A stretch of DNA of 10,565 bases from Acidobacteriota bacterium (lineage in GTDB: Bacteria > Acidobacteriota > Terriglobia > Acidiferrales > UBA7541). This document shows positions 1-6,327 of the stretch, one piece after another (the stretch's first letter is position 1; each line of letters begins with the position of its first letter). The notes under the pieces are model-generated. The model was not told where the DNA came from. It was given only the letters and a program-made list of their open reading frames with translations, and searched no databases. Both the position numbers and the translations under genes were made by a program. The stretch is taken from contig QHYF01000189.1 of the NCBI GenBank assembly GCA_003224075.1, positions 1 through 10,565 of the forward strand. Reading direction: 5' to 3'.

Positions 1-801
1 AAAGCCGGCGCCAAACGGCCTCCAACCGTAGCCGTATCCGCCGCAGGAAAACCAGGAACCATAGTTGTACAGGTCGGCAAATCCGGAAGTGTAGTAGGGC
101 GAATTCGTGTATTGCAGCGTCGCCGCCGTAGCGGTGCTAACACTATCAACGCGGCCGGAGACCCAGCGGTCAAAGTCGTCCTCATCCAGAAGGCGCCCAA
201 CGGCCAAAGAAGAATCGTCACCAGCCTTGATCGAAAGAGACTGGCCCTTTTCGAGTTGCGTCGTGTTGTCCTTGTGCAGAACGGAAACGCGTCCCTTCAA
301 GGTTTGCACTGTGCTGCCATCCTCGTAATTATCAAGCCGGAAAAAACTCTGGTTGTCTGCTTGCACGGTGAAGTCGCCGCCAATGACGCTGAAATAGTCG
401 CCGCGGGCCGGATTGACGTAAAAAGAAGCGCTTCCCTGCCGGAGAACCAGGCGCGTGGTGCGTGCGCCGTCATGGAGCGAAAGATCGTAAAACTCGAGAA
501 CTGTGTTTTCCTTCAGGAAAGCCATGGCGCCGTTCTCGAATTCGACTTCGGCGCGACCGTTGTCGGTGGCAAGAACGTAACTCTGGCCGATGGGCAGATT
601 GAGTGCGGCAGTCTCCCAGACCGCGTTCGGGTCAGCAAGAGGGTCACCGTGCACCTGCCTGGCGAACCGGACGTCACCTTGCACAAGGCTCAGCCGGATG
701 ATGCGGGCATGGCTCGAATCCGCCGCGGCAGACTGCGCGCCGACAAAGAGCGCCAAGAATAGAATCAGCAGAATCAGAGGAACCAGCTTGCGGGAAGTCA
801 T
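1..801 (-). CDS. FecR-domain / DUF6600-like secreted protein, 3' end outside the window
   Basis: The reading frame is open for 267 codons from ATG at 801 to the left window edge, so the C-terminus is missing. Residues 1-22 form a signal peptide (basic MTSRK start, Leu/Ile-rich core, GAQSAAA region), so the product is exported. Residues 35-195 look like a FecR-type beta fold: an LVQGDVRF segment, a GRAEVEFENGA segment, and the pattern GDFTVQADNQ then LKGRVSVLHK and LEKGQSLSI. After about residue 205 comes DFDRWVSGR, then DLYNYGSW and GYGWRPFG, which resembles the Trp/Gly/Tyr-rich DUF6600 region often joined to FecR domains in Acidobacteria. No sigma factor or FecA-type receptor lies beside it, so a classical FecR anti-sigma role is unlikely; the function is unknown. 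The start is supported by a GGGGGTG Shine-Dalgarno site ending four bases upstream of the ATG. Confidence 0.85.
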   Translation of the reverse strand, partial: MTSRKLVPLILLILFLALFVGAQSAAADSSHARIIRLSLVQGDVRFARQVHGDPLADPNAVWETAALNLPIGQSYVLATDNGRAEVEFENGAMAFLKENTVLEFYDLSLHDGARTTRLVLRQGSASFYVNPARGDYFSVIGGDFTVQADNQSFFRLDNYEDGSTVQTLKGRVSVLHKDNTTQLEKGQSLSIKAGDDSSLAVGRLLDEDDFDRWVSGRVDSVSTATAATLQYTNSPYYTSGFADLYNYGSWFSCGGYGYGWRPFGAGF

Positions 802-806
802 GTTCA

Positions 807-818
807 CCCCCTTGGGGG
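807..818 (-). promoter_or_regulatory. Ribosome binding site of the FecR gene inside a C5-AA-G5 palindrome
   Basis: On the minus strand five C, two A and five G lie directly upstream of the FecR-like start. The G run is the Shine-Dalgarno sequence (GGGGGTG, 811-805). In RNA, four G-C pairs closing a CAAG tetraloop are possible and would hide the ribosome site. Pairing is seen in the sequence; any regulatory effect is inference. Confidence 0.35.
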
Positions 819-926
819 ACGATGCCTCACTCGTTAGACGGTTCTAGAAGGGGGCGGGTTACGTGTTGGTGCCCGAACTCATCGTCTCGCCAGGGGATGC
901 CGGCGTCAAGGGGCCTTGCACACGCC

Positions 927-961
927 TTGCGCTTGGCCGCTGGCGAGCGCTAAGTGATAAG
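927..961 (+). promoter_or_regulatory. Weak candidate promoter for the aminotransferase-cupin genes
   Basis: TTGGCC (933-938) and GATAAG (956-961) are 17 bases apart, each matching the sigma70 consensus at four of six positions. TTGCGC at 927 is an alternative -35. Transcription would begin near 968, giving a very short leader, and no Shine-Dalgarno sequence is visible before the ATG at 982. On the other strand CGTCAA at 904-909 (TTGACG when read in reverse) could serve the divergent FecR gene, but its -10 (GACGAT) is poor. Both are weak calls in this 180-base divergent intergenic region. Confidence 0.2.
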
Positions 962-981
962 ATGCGCGTCCGGGCATTGCC

Positions 982-2160
982 ATGACGCGAATCGCATCAC
1001 GTGTTTCTCAACTGCACGGCGAGGGCGCGCTGGCCGTTTACGCGCGCGCGAAAGAACTCGAGCGTGAAGGGCGCTCGATCATTCATCTGGAGCTGGGCGA
1101 ACCGGATTTTCATCCGGCCGCGCCGGTTGTGGATGCGGTGCGCAACGCAGTAGCCGAGGGACGCGATCGCTACTGTTCTACTCGGGGTGTACCTGCACTG
1201 CGAGAAGCGATTGCGGACTACTTGAAGCGCACTCGGAGGCTTGACGCCGTGGCGGAGCAAGTCCTGGTAGCGCCCGGCTGCAAAATGGCGCTGGCACTGG
1301 CGATGATGGCGCTCATCGAGCCGGGCGACGAAGTGCTCTACCCCGATCCGGGCTTTCCGATATATCCGTCGTTCACGCGCGGGCTGGGCGCCACGGCGGT
1401 GCCCTTCCGGTTGGAAGAGAAAAATCAGTTCCAGCCGGATACGCATGAAATCGCAAGAATAATCACCCCGCGCACCAGCATGATCATTTTTAATTCACCG
1501 AATAATCCGACGGGGACGGTTTTCAGCAAGGCGGCGCTCCAGAAAATCGCGGAGCTTGCGAAAAAGCACGATCTGTGGATTCTTTCGGACGAAGTTTACG
1601 CGCGCATTTTGTTCAGCGGCGAGTACGAGTCCATTTGGTCGCTACCCGGCATGGCGGAGCGCACGGTAATCATCGACGGATTTTCGAAGAGTTTTGCCAT
1701 GACCGGCTGGCGGCTGGGATATGCCGTGGCACCGGTAATCGACGCGATGGATTTGTTGGTATTGAACACGTTTACGTGCGCGGCGGAATTCACGCAGGTG
1801 GCGGCTATCGAAGCGCTGCGCGATTCGACAAATTCGGTGGATGCGATGGTGGCGGAGTACCGCAAGCGGCGCGATCTTTTTGTTGCCGGGCTGAATCGGA
1901 TTCCCGGATTTCGATGCCAGGTGCCGGACGGCGCTTTCTACGCCTGGGTCAGCATCGAAGACACAGGACTTTCCGCAGAAGAAGTGCAGAAGCTATTGCT
2001 TGAAGAGGCCGGAGTCGCGGGAATCGCCGGAGCGGCGTTTGGCGCTGGCGGCAGGAATTATCTACGGTTTTCGCTCGTGAGTGCGCGGAATCTTCTCGAC
2101 GAGGCGCTCGAGCGCATGCAGCGTGCCTCGGTGCACTGGCGCGCCGAGGTGTCGCGCTAG
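982..2160 (+). CDS. PLP-dependent aminotransferase, class I/II (fold type I)
   Basis: A 392-residue cytoplasmic enzyme of usual length for the aspartate/aromatic aminotransferase (AAT_I, I-gamma-like) family. It would move an amino group between an amino acid and a 2-oxo acid using pyridoxal phosphate. Visible landmarks are the LELGEPDF block (36-43), the G-rich APGCKMAL segment (97-104), SPNNPTG (172-178), SDEVY with the PLP-pyridine Asp203 and Tyr206, the Schiff-base Lys236 within DGFSKSF, the following TGWRLGY, and the C-terminal NYLRFS with Arg362, expected to bind the substrate carboxylate. All key residues are present, so it should be active. Substrate cannot be read from the sequence. 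The ATG at 982 fits the family's N-terminus although no ribosome site is visible. A cupin gene follows after 24 bases and is probably co-transcribed. Confidence 0.93.
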   Translation: MTRIASRVSQLHGEGALAVYARAKELEREGRSIIHLELGEPDFHPAAPVVDAVRNAVAEGRDRYCSTRGVPALREAIADYLKRTRRLDAVAEQVLVAPGCKMALALAMMALIEPGDEVLYPDPGFPIYPSFTRGLGATAVPFRLEEKNQFQPDTHEIARIITPRTSMIIFNSPNNPTGTVFSKAALQKIAELAKKHDLWILSDEVYARILFSGEYESIWSLPGMAERTVIIDGFSKSFAMTGWRLGYAVAPVIDAMDLLVLNTFTCAAEFTQVAAIEALRDSTNSVDAMVAEYRKRRDLFVAGLNRIPGFRCQVPDGAFYAWVSIEDTGLSAEEVQKLLLEEAGVAGIAGAAFGAGGRNYLRFSLVSARNLLDEALERMQRASVHWRAEVSR

Positions 2161-2184
2161 GGCCAGGCTTTGTGGAGACAAGAA

Positions 2185-2556
2185 ATGAGCACAACGACTC
2201 AACCAAAGCACATTGCGTGGAAGAACGTGGAACGCGAGCAGCTTAATCCGCTCATCGACCGGGAGATGGTCGTTGGCGACAAAATCATGCTGGCGCGGGT
2301 GCTGCTGAAAAGAGGCGCGCACGTGCCGATGCATCACCACCACAACGAACAGGTGACCTACATACTCGAGGGGGCGCTGAAATTCGCCATCGACGGCAAG
2401 GAAGTGGTGGTGCGTGCGGGAGAGGTGCTGTGCATTCCATCAAATATGCCGCATGAAGCTTGGGCGCTGGAGGATACGGTCGATCTGGACGTGTTCAACC
2501 CGCCGCGAGAAGACTGGCTGAACAAGACAGACGATTATTTGAGACACGGCCGCTAA
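2185..2556 (+). CDS. Small single-domain cupin protein
   Basis: A 123-residue protein with one cupin_2 barrel. Cupin motif 1 lies at residues 44-63: Gly44, a HHHH run at 50-53, Glu55 and Gly63. Motif 2 is GEVLCIPSNMPH (79-90), with His90 as the expected last metal ligand. The protein should therefore bind a divalent metal in the cytoplasm, since no signal peptide is seen. Stand-alone cupins of this size include isomerases, dioxygenase-like enzymes and pectin-degradation-type sensors; nothing here selects among them. The ATG at 2185 is chosen over an in-frame TTG at 2170 because GGAG (2174-2177) sits at normal distance before it. It follows the aminotransferase stop by 24 bases on the same strand, suggesting a two-gene operon in which the cupin may handle a related metabolite (inference). 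Confidence 0.9.
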   Translation: MSTTTQPKHIAWKNVEREQLNPLIDREMVVGDKIMLARVLLKRGAHVPMHHHHNEQVTYILEGALKFAIDGKEVVVRAGEVLCIPSNMPHEAWALEDTVDLDVFNPPREDWLNKTDDYLRHGR

Positions 2557-2636
2557 AATTTCACCGGGCTTTTTCAACTAGCCCCCTGTGGACCGATCCG
2601 CCCTTTTCTTTTTTGCCGCATTTGTGCGAAAGAGCG

Positions 2637-2675
2637 TAGACAAAGGGGCCTGGTTTGTTTACCGTGGCTACGGTA
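2637..2675 (+). promoter_or_regulatory. Possible promoter and overlapping inverted repeat before the OMP gene
   Basis: TAGACA (2637-2642, five of six to the -35 consensus) is 17 bases from TACCGT (2660-2665), which keeps only the T, A and final T of a -10. The -10 begins a perfect inverted repeat, TACCGT-GGCT-ACGGTA (2660-2675), six bases per arm. A regulator binding there would block the promoter; alternatively it is a hairpin in the transcript. Both readings are tentative. The rest of the 162-base gap between the cupin and OMP genes shows only a T-rich stretch near 2602-2614. Confidence 0.25.
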
Positions 2676-2718
2676 CCGATTCCGGGCGTGGGGTCAACTC
2701 TCTAAGCGGAGTGTCAAG

Positions 2719-3471
2719 ATGAGGTTCTTAGCGACGGTATTGTTGCTGCTCGGGGCCGTGTGTGTTGCTCGGGCGCAGGTGAACGTGCCAACCTTGATGA
2801 TCGACAAGGGGAACGTGGCTCAAGACTTCTCGGCGACTTCCGCCACAAAGGCGGAACTCGTCAATTCTCTTGCCGTTGCGGATACTCTCTCCCAACCGGC
2901 GGCCAAACCAGCGAATGCGCTCGGAGCGCCAGGGGTTGCCACCGCACTGGTTGTGCCGGTTGACAGGGCCGACCCCGCCCCGCCTTCACCCAAGCCGCGA
3001 TTTATCTTCGGCGGGCGCGACGACTATCGCTGGGAGCTAGGATTCGGCGTTACCTGGTTCCGGTTCCAATCCTCGGCTTTTGATGCCAACGCCTTTGGCA
3101 TCAAAACTTCAGTTGCTTACTTCACAAACGAGTGGTTCGCGATCGAAGGAAACGTCTCGGCTGCCTTCGCCCCCCAGATTTTCCAAAACGAGCACGTCAA
3201 GCTTGCAACTTACGGCGCTGGCCCCAAGATCGCCTGGCGGCAGAGACAATGGGAGCCCTGGCTGCACGGGATTTTTGGCGGCGCTCACGAACAGCCTCAG
3301 ACTTCGGGATTCAGCCGCAACACTTACTCCATACAGGCCGGTGGTGGCGCGGATTACCGCTGGAACCCTCGCCTGTCTTTCCGCTTGGAGGCTGACTACG
3401 TGCGCACCGGGTTCTTCAAGCAGTCGCAGAACGACTTCCAGTTGGCGGGTGGATTCGTCTTCCACTTCTAG
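2719..3471 (+). CDS. Outer-membrane beta-barrel protein (OmpA/OmpW-like small barrel)
   Basis: A 250-residue protein. Residues 1-20 are a clear signal peptide (MRFL, a long Leu/Val core, VARAQ). Residues 21-95 form a low-complexity Ala/Pro/Val linker with a Pro-rich end (PAPPSPKPR). From about 98 to 250 there are alternating hydrophobic strands with many aromatic girdle residues (YRWELGFGVTWFRF, YRWNPRLSFRLEADYV), and the chain ends in FVFHF. A terminal Phe preceded by alternating hydrophobics is the usual BAM-recognised signal for outer-membrane insertion. The size fits an eight-stranded barrel of the OMP_b-brl (PF13505) type. Ligand or function is unknown. GGAG (2708-2711) supports the start. 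It is convergent with the Omp85-type gene, 69 bases away, with no convincing terminator between them. Confidence 0.8.
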   Translation: MRFLATVLLLLGAVCVARAQVNVPTLMIDKGNVAQDFSATSATKAELVNSLAVADTLSQPAAKPANALGAPGVATALVVPVDRADPAPPSPKPRFIFGGRDDYRWELGFGVTWFRFQSSAFDANAFGIKTSVAYFTNEWFAIEGNVSAAFAPQIFQNEHVKLATYGAGPKIAWRQRQWEPWLHGIFGGAHEQPQTSGFSRNTYSIQAGGGADYRWNPRLSFRLEADYVRTGFFKQSQNDFQLAGGFVFHF

Positions 3472-3540
3472 AACTGAGGGCGCGAAAGAGCAACGGGGTT
3501 ACCTGAGGATCAAAGCTCGTTGAAGGAGCCTTCGAAAGAA

Positions 3541-5229
3541 TCAGCGCAGAACCGTGCCGTAAAACACGTTGTGCCCGCCACGCAAGTCTCTGCCGTATGA
3601 AAGAACAATGGTCAAAGCTCCTAGAACGCGAACCTTGCACTGCGCGCCGGAATCCCAGAGCCAGCTCCGCGAACCGAAGAGACCCGAGGAATCCGCAACA
3701 GCGCCGCTATCGAGAAACGGACCGAGCTTCACGGCGAAAAAACCATTCTCATAGATGTTCTTGTCCATGTCCCAATTGGCAAGAAAAAACCTTCGGCCGA
3801 GCGGAGCAGCGCCTTTCCGCCCGTCGAACGTTCCGGCGTGACCACGCAACCAGAGGTCGTTGTCGCGTTCGATGCCCAATTGAAACAGTTCATCGAGTGT
3901 GGCTTTGCCAGCGGTTCCGCCGGCGTGAATTTGCGCCTGCATCTCGTAATCTTCGCCCTGTGCCCGGGGAAACCAATGCGCGCGCAGTGAGCCTCGGAGC
4001 GTGGCGAACGGTCCAAGGCCATCGGCAAACTCGCGGCCCGCCCTTGCCTCGACCGAGGAGTCGAGTGTGAAGCGGCGCTCGGGCACGCGCAGCATAGCCC
4101 GCCCGAAGCCAAGCCGTCCGGCCAGAGACGTGCTGCCGGTGAAGAAGGTGCGCTCGGCAGGCGAGGCAACGGCGCTCACATTTCGAAAGTTTCGATTGGC
4201 GATGTCCGCGCCGGCGCTCCAGTTCCATCTACCGTTCACGATGGAATGCACTTCCAATCCAAACGCAGCACGGCGCATGTTCAGATCCGTCAGAGGCGTG
4301 CCGACGCCAAAAAAAGTTTGCGACAGGTTCCAGTTTTCATTGCGCGCGTCGGCGTAAACCCGCAAACGCAAACCGGGGTCGCCGTAGAGCGGCGTTGAGA
4401 GCGCGAGAAAGACGCGGCGCTTTTCCGAATCCCATCGCGCAAGTGAAGTCAGATTCACGGCGTCATGGCCGAGATTGTAGAACTCAGGGTAGACTGCAGC
4501 GTAGGGCAAGCCGCTCAGCAGCGAAACGATGCCCTCAACCTTGGAATCGCCCCAGCCATTTCTCTCCGCCAGGTGCAGCGTCACGTCGTAATCCCCGGAA
4601 TCAGCAGGAGCAAGTTCGATCCGCCGGCTCGAAAAGACACCCAGATTATCCAGACGCGCTTGCGTCGCGAGCAGCGCGCCGCGGCCCAGGATTTGCGGAG
4701 CGTTGAAGGTGATGGCGCGGTTGCGGAGCGATTCCTTCAGTTGCAGCGGCGGCGCGAACACCACATTACGCAGGCGCGGTTTGTCTTCAGGATTCCAATA
4801 TTTCAACGCTGCTTCGAGGTTGCCTTCGAGAAAATAAATCGTGGCGAGAAATTCGCTCGAGTACGCGTCTTGCGGATTCAAACGCAGCGCTGCATGCAAC
4901 TGATCCTTCGCCGTTCTAAAATCTTTCTGCTTGTAGGCTATGCCTGCCAGTTCAACCAGAAACCGCGGATCGTTTGGCGCTTTTCGCAAACCGGCGTCAA
5001 ACGCCAGTTTCGCTTCGGGCCATTTCTCGAGGCGGGCCAAGGCAAGCCCCTCCAGAAAGTCGAACTCAGGCGACTGGTCCGCAGGACCCTTCGCGAGGCC
5101 GATAGCCTCATTCCAATGTCCCGCATCGAAGGCATTTTGCGCGGCGGTCAGGCGGGCCTGATCGGAAGGATGATCTTGAGCGAATGCTGGAGAACCGAGC
5201 ATCAGAACGGCAATCAGAAGAAAAATCAC
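3541..5229 (-). CDS. TPR + POTRA-like + Omp85-type outer-membrane barrel protein
   Basis: A 562-residue protein if begun at GTG 5229. Residues 1-17 are a signal peptide ending AFA before QD. Residues 24-145 contain about three to four TPR units (for example AFDAGHWNEAI, GLALARLEKWPEAK, GIAYKQKDFRTAK). Residues 153-222 look like one POTRA domain, with LDNLGVFSSRRIEL followed by DYDVTLHLAER. Residues 230-562 form a barrel carrying Omp85-superfamily marks: LRGH at 461-464 in place of the loop-6 (V/I)RGF/Y motif, the later FFLANWDMD strand, and FLDSG (505-509) matching the FxDxG pattern. The likely role is protein export or outer-membrane assembly, with the TPRs as a periplasmic docking arm. GTG 5229 overlaps the peptidase stop (GTGA), indicating translational coupling; ATG 5280 is an alternative start but leaves a long N-region before the signal core. 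Confidence 0.78.
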   Translation of the reverse strand: MIFLLIAVLMLGSPAFAQDHPSDQARLTAAQNAFDAGHWNEAIGLAKGPADQSPEFDFLEGLALARLEKWPEAKLAFDAGLRKAPNDPRFLVELAGIAYKQKDFRTAKDQLHAALRLNPQDAYSSEFLATIYFLEGNLEAALKYWNPEDKPRLRNVVFAPPLQLKESLRNRAITFNAPQILGRGALLATQARLDNLGVFSSRRIELAPADSGDYDVTLHLAERNGWGDSKVEGIVSLLSGLPYAAVYPEFYNLGHDAVNLTSLARWDSEKRRVFLALSTPLYGDPGLRLRVYADARNENWNLSQTFFGVGTPLTDLNMRRAAFGLEVHSIVNGRWNWSAGADIANRNFRNVSAVASPAERTFFTGSTSLAGRLGFGRAMLRVPERRFTLDSSVEARAGREFADGLGPFATLRGSLRAHWFPRAQGEDYEMQAQIHAGGTAGKATLDELFQLGIERDNDLWLRGHAGTFDGRKGAAPLGRRFFLANWDMDKNIYENGFFAVKLGPFLDSGAVADSSGLFGSRSWLWDSGAQCKVRVLGALTIVLSYGRDLRGGHNVFYGTVLR

Positions 5230-5828
5230 ACGGCCTTTTGGGGGACTGCCAGCAGCATCCAGTTGCGCTTCGGCCGCCATTTCTTTTCGAAATCCGCGCG
5301 CTCGATCCTCAAAAGCTTGCCGCGCGCAGGGTCGTTGATGAAGACTGCCCCGCTTTGCCAATCGATCCCGGTCACGACGACGTAATGGAGCACGGCTTTA
5401 TCGCTGCCCGGCTGGAGACTCACGATTAGCGGCCGCCCCTGCTTCAGTTGGTCCTGAAGATCGTTCCATTCCCCTTCGAGACGGAAAACGCGAAAGCCGG
5501 AGTCTTTCAAATAGCTTTCCATATCCGAAGCATAGATCCCACGCGCTTTTCGGGAATAGAGTTGCTTTTGAATGGCTCCTGCGTCGGCGCGCTGTGGTTC
5601 AACGCGCGCACCACGGGCGTTCCAATATTGCAAAACCATGGAGATGGCGGCAGACCCGCAGCCGTCCTCGCTTTGCTTTACGAACGGCACGTCGAGCCAC
5701 ACTCCCGCGTTTTCCTGGGACGCCGGAGAGTCCGATCGTCCCAGGAAAAGGAGCAGGAGCAAACCGAGCACAATCCGGTTTATCCGCGTAACGCAGGACT
5801 CCGAAATATAAGAATTAACGAAGCGCAA
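5226..5828 (-). CDS. C39-like (papain-fold) cysteine peptidase, PA2778-like
   Basis: A 200-residue exported or membrane-anchored protein with a hydrophobic segment at 19-30, then a peptidase C39-like domain at about 43-196. The catalytic set is visible: Gln52 and Cys57 in KQSEDGCGSA, His148 in LHYVVV, and Asp166 in INDPARGK. C39 domains usually cleave after double-glycine leader sites; stand-alone periplasmic relatives such as PA2778 have unproven substrates. PA2778-type proteins, as I recall them, carry TPRs after the peptidase domain; this one ends right after it, and the next gene begins with TPRs. Translation seems to start at TTG 5828, overlapping the previous gene by 14 bases; GTG 5771 is a possible shorter start that keeps the hydrophobic segment. 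The 3' end shares GTGA with the barrel gene. Confidence 0.85.
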   Translation of the reverse strand: MRFVNSYISESCVTRINRIVLGLLLLLFLGRSDSPASQENAGVWLDVPFVKQSEDGCGSAAISMVLQYWNARGARVEPQRADAGAIQKQLYSRKARGIYASDMESYLKDSGFRVFRLEGEWNDLQDQLKQGRPLIVSLQPGSDKAVLHYVVVTGIDWQSGAVFINDPARGKLLRIERADFEKKWRPKRNWMLLAVPQKAV

Positions 5829-6219
5829 CCGCCAGGACGATGATGCCGATCGCGATCAGGATGATCCACAGCATATCGCGGTCCGATATGCGCCCGGCGG
5901 CGAAATCGTTCTGCGCCTGGCGAGACCTCTCGGCCAGCTTGGCAAGATCTTCATCGCTTAGTTGGCCGACGGCCTTATCCACCTTCTGGTAGTCGAGTTT
6001 GGCGGATTTCAACGCTTTTTGGGCCTGGTCGGAAGAAAGCAGCGTGCGAACAGCTTCCTCGTTTGCTTGGCGCGTCTGGGCCGGCCGCGCCGCGTCTTTG
6101 TTCAGGTCGCTCAGAGAAACGACATGTTGCTTGTCTTGGGCCCGCGCTGGGATTCCTGCCAGACCGAACACGGCGGCAATCGCCAGCATCGACACACACA
6201 TCTTGACGCGAAAATGCAT
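5815..6219 (-). CDS. PA2779-like small exported membrane protein
   Basis: A 134-residue protein. Residues 1-27 form a signal peptide (MHFRVK, hydrophobic core, ARAQ). The middle (about 48-107) is charged, helical and likely coiled coil, with LSSDQAQKALKSAKLDYQKV and the LSDEDLAKLAERSRQ segment. Residues 117-133 are a strongly hydrophobic C-terminal transmembrane helix ending in one Arg. This matches the architecture of the PA2779 family (DUF6627-type), a small partner encoded beside PA2778 peptidases, and the very next gene here is such a peptidase. It is therefore likely a periplasm-facing tail-anchored partner or substrate of the peptidase (inference). The start at ATG 6219 is fixed by AGGAGG four bases upstream; an upstream in-frame ATG at 6294 lacks such a site and would precede the promoter. 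Confidence 0.8.
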   Translation of the reverse strand: MHFRVKMCVSMLAIAAVFGLAGIPARAQDKQHVVSLSDLNKDAARPAQTRQANEEAVRTLLSSDQAQKALKSAKLDYQKVDKAVGQLSDEDLAKLAERSRQAQNDFAAGRISDRDMLWIILIAIGIIVLAVALR

Positions 6220-6223
6220 TCTT

Positions 6224-6229
6224 CCTCCT
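6224..6229 (-). promoter_or_regulatory. Consensus AGGAGG ribosome binding site of the PA2779-like gene
   Basis: A full AGGAGG is read on the minus strand, followed by AAGA and the ATG at 6219. It decides the start codon and predicts strong translation of the first gene of the operon. Confidence 0.8.
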
Positions 6230-6250
6230 CTGTTTGGCTGGGGCAAGTCT

Positions 6251-6279
6251 AGTTTACGAATTGCATCGCATGGTGACAA
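6251..6279 (-). promoter_or_regulatory. Sigma70-like promoter of the PA2779/peptidase/Omp85 operon
   Basis: On the minus strand TTGTCA (6279-6274, five of six) is separated by 17 bases from TAAACT (6256-6251, four of six). Transcription would start near 6244, giving a leader of about 25 bases that contains the AGGAGG site. It makes the three genes a unit separate from the PCYCGC gene upstream. Confidence 0.6.
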
Positions 6280-6327
6280 GAAACTTCTGTGCAATGTTTC
6301 GAATGTGCGACGGCCAAAGGCTTCGTG

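Noticed and set aside
112..762. 216-codon plus-strand open frame opposite the FecR-like gene
   Set aside because: Mirror frame of a gene that has a signal peptide, a ribosome site and FecR motifs.
2566..2584. GGGCT / AGCCC hairpin after the cupin gene as a terminator
   Set aside because: Stem is only five pairs with a nine-base loop, and the T-rich tract starts about 20 bases later.
3522..3533. GAAGG-AG-CCTTC as a terminator between the convergent genes
   Set aside because: The two-base loop is too tight and no T run follows on either strand.
4465..5385. 306-codon plus-strand open frame opposite the barrel and peptidase genes
   Set aside because: It lies antisense to well-supported genes, has Arg/Gln-rich sequence without domain marks, and fits a GC-rich mirror frame.
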